From Mesorhizobium sp. AR02 (lineage in GTDB: Bacteria > Pseudomonadota > Alphaproteobacteria > Rhizobiales > Rhizobiaceae), in assembly GCF_024746835.1 (NCBI RefSeq), contig NZ_CP080531.1, positions 310,001-374,000 on the forward strand: 64,000 bases of DNA, read 5' to 3'. A program made the position numbers and the translations under genes. Positions within the stretch are counted from its first letter, which is position 1. Each line of letters begins with the position of its first letter. Under the pieces are notes generated by a model. That model searched no databases. It saw nothing but the letters and a program-made list of their open reading frames with translations, and had not been told where the DNA came from. This document shows, in pieces, positions 62,904 through 64,000 of this stretch.

Positions 62904-64000
62904 TCAGATAATCTCGGTCTTGGCGATGTGGATGCCAAAGCCTTCGAGGCCGACATAGTGGCGCTCGCGTGAGGCGATCAGGTTGATCGAGGAAATGCCG
63001 AGATCTTTCAGGATCTGCGCGCCGAGGCCGATTTCGCGCCATTCATTCTCGCGCCGGCGGGCCTCTTCGTGATCCTCGCGGTCGCCGCTCTGCGGGCGCT
63101 TGCGCTCCTGATGGGCGACGCCGACCGAACCCTCTCTGAGATAGACGATGACGCCGCGCTTGCGCTCGCCCATCGCCTTCATGATGGCATCCAGCCGATG
63201 GCTGGTGCCGAAGACGTCTGTCACCACATCCTCGGAATGCAGCCGCACCGGCACGTCCTCGCCGTCGCGTATGTCGCCGAAGACGACGGCGACGTGATGC
63301 ATCGTGTCCCAGGGCAGCGTGTAGGTGAAAACCTGCGCCTTGCCGCCGAGCGTGTCGATATCAGAGCAGGCGACGCGTTCGACCAGCGTTTCCTTGCGTT
63401 GCCGATAGGCGATGAGGTCGGCGACCGAAACCTGCTTGAGACCATGCTCTTCGGCGAAAGCCTGCACTTGCGGGCCCCGCTTGACGGTGCCGTCGTCGTT
63501 GACCAGTTCGGAAATGACGCCGATCGGCGGCAGGCCGGCGAGCTTGCACAGGTCGACCGCCGCTTCGGTATGGCCTGAACGCATCAGGACGCCGCCTTCA
63601 CGCGCGATCAGCGGAAAGATGTGGCCGGGGCGGACGAAGTCGGAGGCGCCGACATTGCCATTGGCGAGGTTGCGCACGGTCAGCGTGCGGTCGTCGGCCG
63701 AAATGCCTGTCGTCGTGCCATGCTTGAAATCGACGCTGACGGTGAAGGCGGTGGTGTGGGCGGAATCATTGTCGGCAACCATCGGCTGCAGGTTGAGCCG
63801 CTTGGCTTCCTCGCGCGGCATCGGGGTGCAGACGATGCCCGAAGTGTTGCGGACGATGAAGGCCATCTTCTCCGGCGTGCAGTGGACGGCGGCAACGATC
63901 AGATCGCCCTCGTTCTCGCGCCCGTCATCGTCCATGACGACGACGATCTCGCCGCGTTCGAAGGCCCGGATAGCTTCGACAATCTTCTTCTGGTCGTAAG
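62904..64000 (-). CDS. ribB: 3,4-dihydroxy-2-butanone-4-phosphate synthase with degenerate RibA-like domain (5' end cut)
   Basis: The visible 365 codons start mid-gene at the window edge (YDQKKIVEAIRAFERGEIV), probably two codons after the true start. The RibB domain has MDDDGRENEGDLIVAA and RPGHIFPLIAREGGVLMRSG. The C-terminal GTP cyclohydrolase II-like domain lacks the zinc cysteines: RLHSEDVVTDVFG appears where RibA has HSECLTGD, and SHRLDAI where RibA has RCDCG. The cyclohydrolase activity is thus probably lost. Such RibB fusions are known in proteobacteria. Confidence 0.88.
   Translation of the reverse strand, partial: YDQKKIVEAIRAFERGEIVVVMDDDGRENEGDLIVAAVHCTPEKMAFIVRNTSGIVCTPMPREEAKRLNLQPMVADNDSAHTTAFTVSVDFKHGTTTGISADDRTLTVRNLANGNVGASDFVRPGHIFPLIAREGGVLMRSGHTEAAVDLCKLAGLPPIGVISELVNDDGTVKRGPQVQAFAEEHGLKQVSVADLIAYRQRKETLVERVACSDIDTLGGKAQVFTYTLPWDTMHHVAVVFGDIRDGEDVPVRLHSEDVVTDVFGTSHRLDAIMKAMGERKRGVIVYLREGSVGVAHQERKRPQSGDREDHEEARRRENEWREIGLGAQILKDLGISSINLIASRERHYVGLEGFGIHIAKTEII

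Overview
The window reads as a chromosomal segment of a GC-rich alphaproteobacterium of the order Rhizobiales, most probably a Mesorhizobium-like rhizobium. This is inferred from gene content and order: a smc - DsbA-like - DciA - mutY - HAD - ccrM block, a ctaC-ctaD-ctaB-coxF-ctaG-ctaE-DUF983-surf1-ispH-thrB-rnhA block, a GANTC-type CcrM methylase, an IalB protein, and 106-bp intergenic repeats of the kind seen in rhizobia. No rRNA, tRNA or CRISPR array was recognised.

Positions 1-11,900 are accessory. They hold a surface-glycan or small-molecule decoration cluster: four SAM methyltransferases, a NeuD/PglD-like acetyltransferase, a beta-propeller glycosidase-like protein, a small EamA/ArnE-like membrane protein, a large GT-C-like membrane protein and a PhyH dioxygenase. 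The strands are mixed, and the cluster ends at an intact IS66 element (9253-11838) with perfect 8-bp target duplications.

Positions 11,900-34,000 are mostly core housekeeping: VanZ-like protein, SMC, DsbA-like lipoprotein, DciA, MutY, two HAD phosphatases, CcrM, a lipoprotein, ThrC, an M16 peptidase, a GNAT enzyme, a large GGDEF/EAL protein with a degenerate GGDEF motif, YqgE, a DsbD-N-like protein, a peroxiredoxin, DUF2938, RNase HI, ThrB and IspH. The aa3 cytochrome oxidase operon and its assembly genes follow (34,000-41,050, all minus strand), with an L,D-transpeptidase lodged inside the usual gene order.

Positions 41,400-51,600 hold IalB, YbjN, TldD, a VapBC toxin-antitoxin pair, a transglutaminase-like cysteine peptidase, a PsiF-like protein, a caspase-fold protein that has lost both catalytic residues, RlmD/RumA-like and TlyA RNA methyltransferases, and a GFA-domain protein.

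At 51,596-53,207 a nested insertion is visible. A 106-bp MITE-like repeat bounded by CTAG sits between two convergent genes, and an IS5-family element carrying a passenger gene has inserted into its right-hand CTAG. The remainder (53,200-64,000) holds dxs, pirin, DUF2277, xseB, a histone deacetylase-like protein, a cobalamin riboswitch followed by bluB, a membrane protein, a TetR/MFS divergent pair with three matching palindromic operators, a GNAT enzyme, and a partial ribB with a degenerate RibA-like domain.
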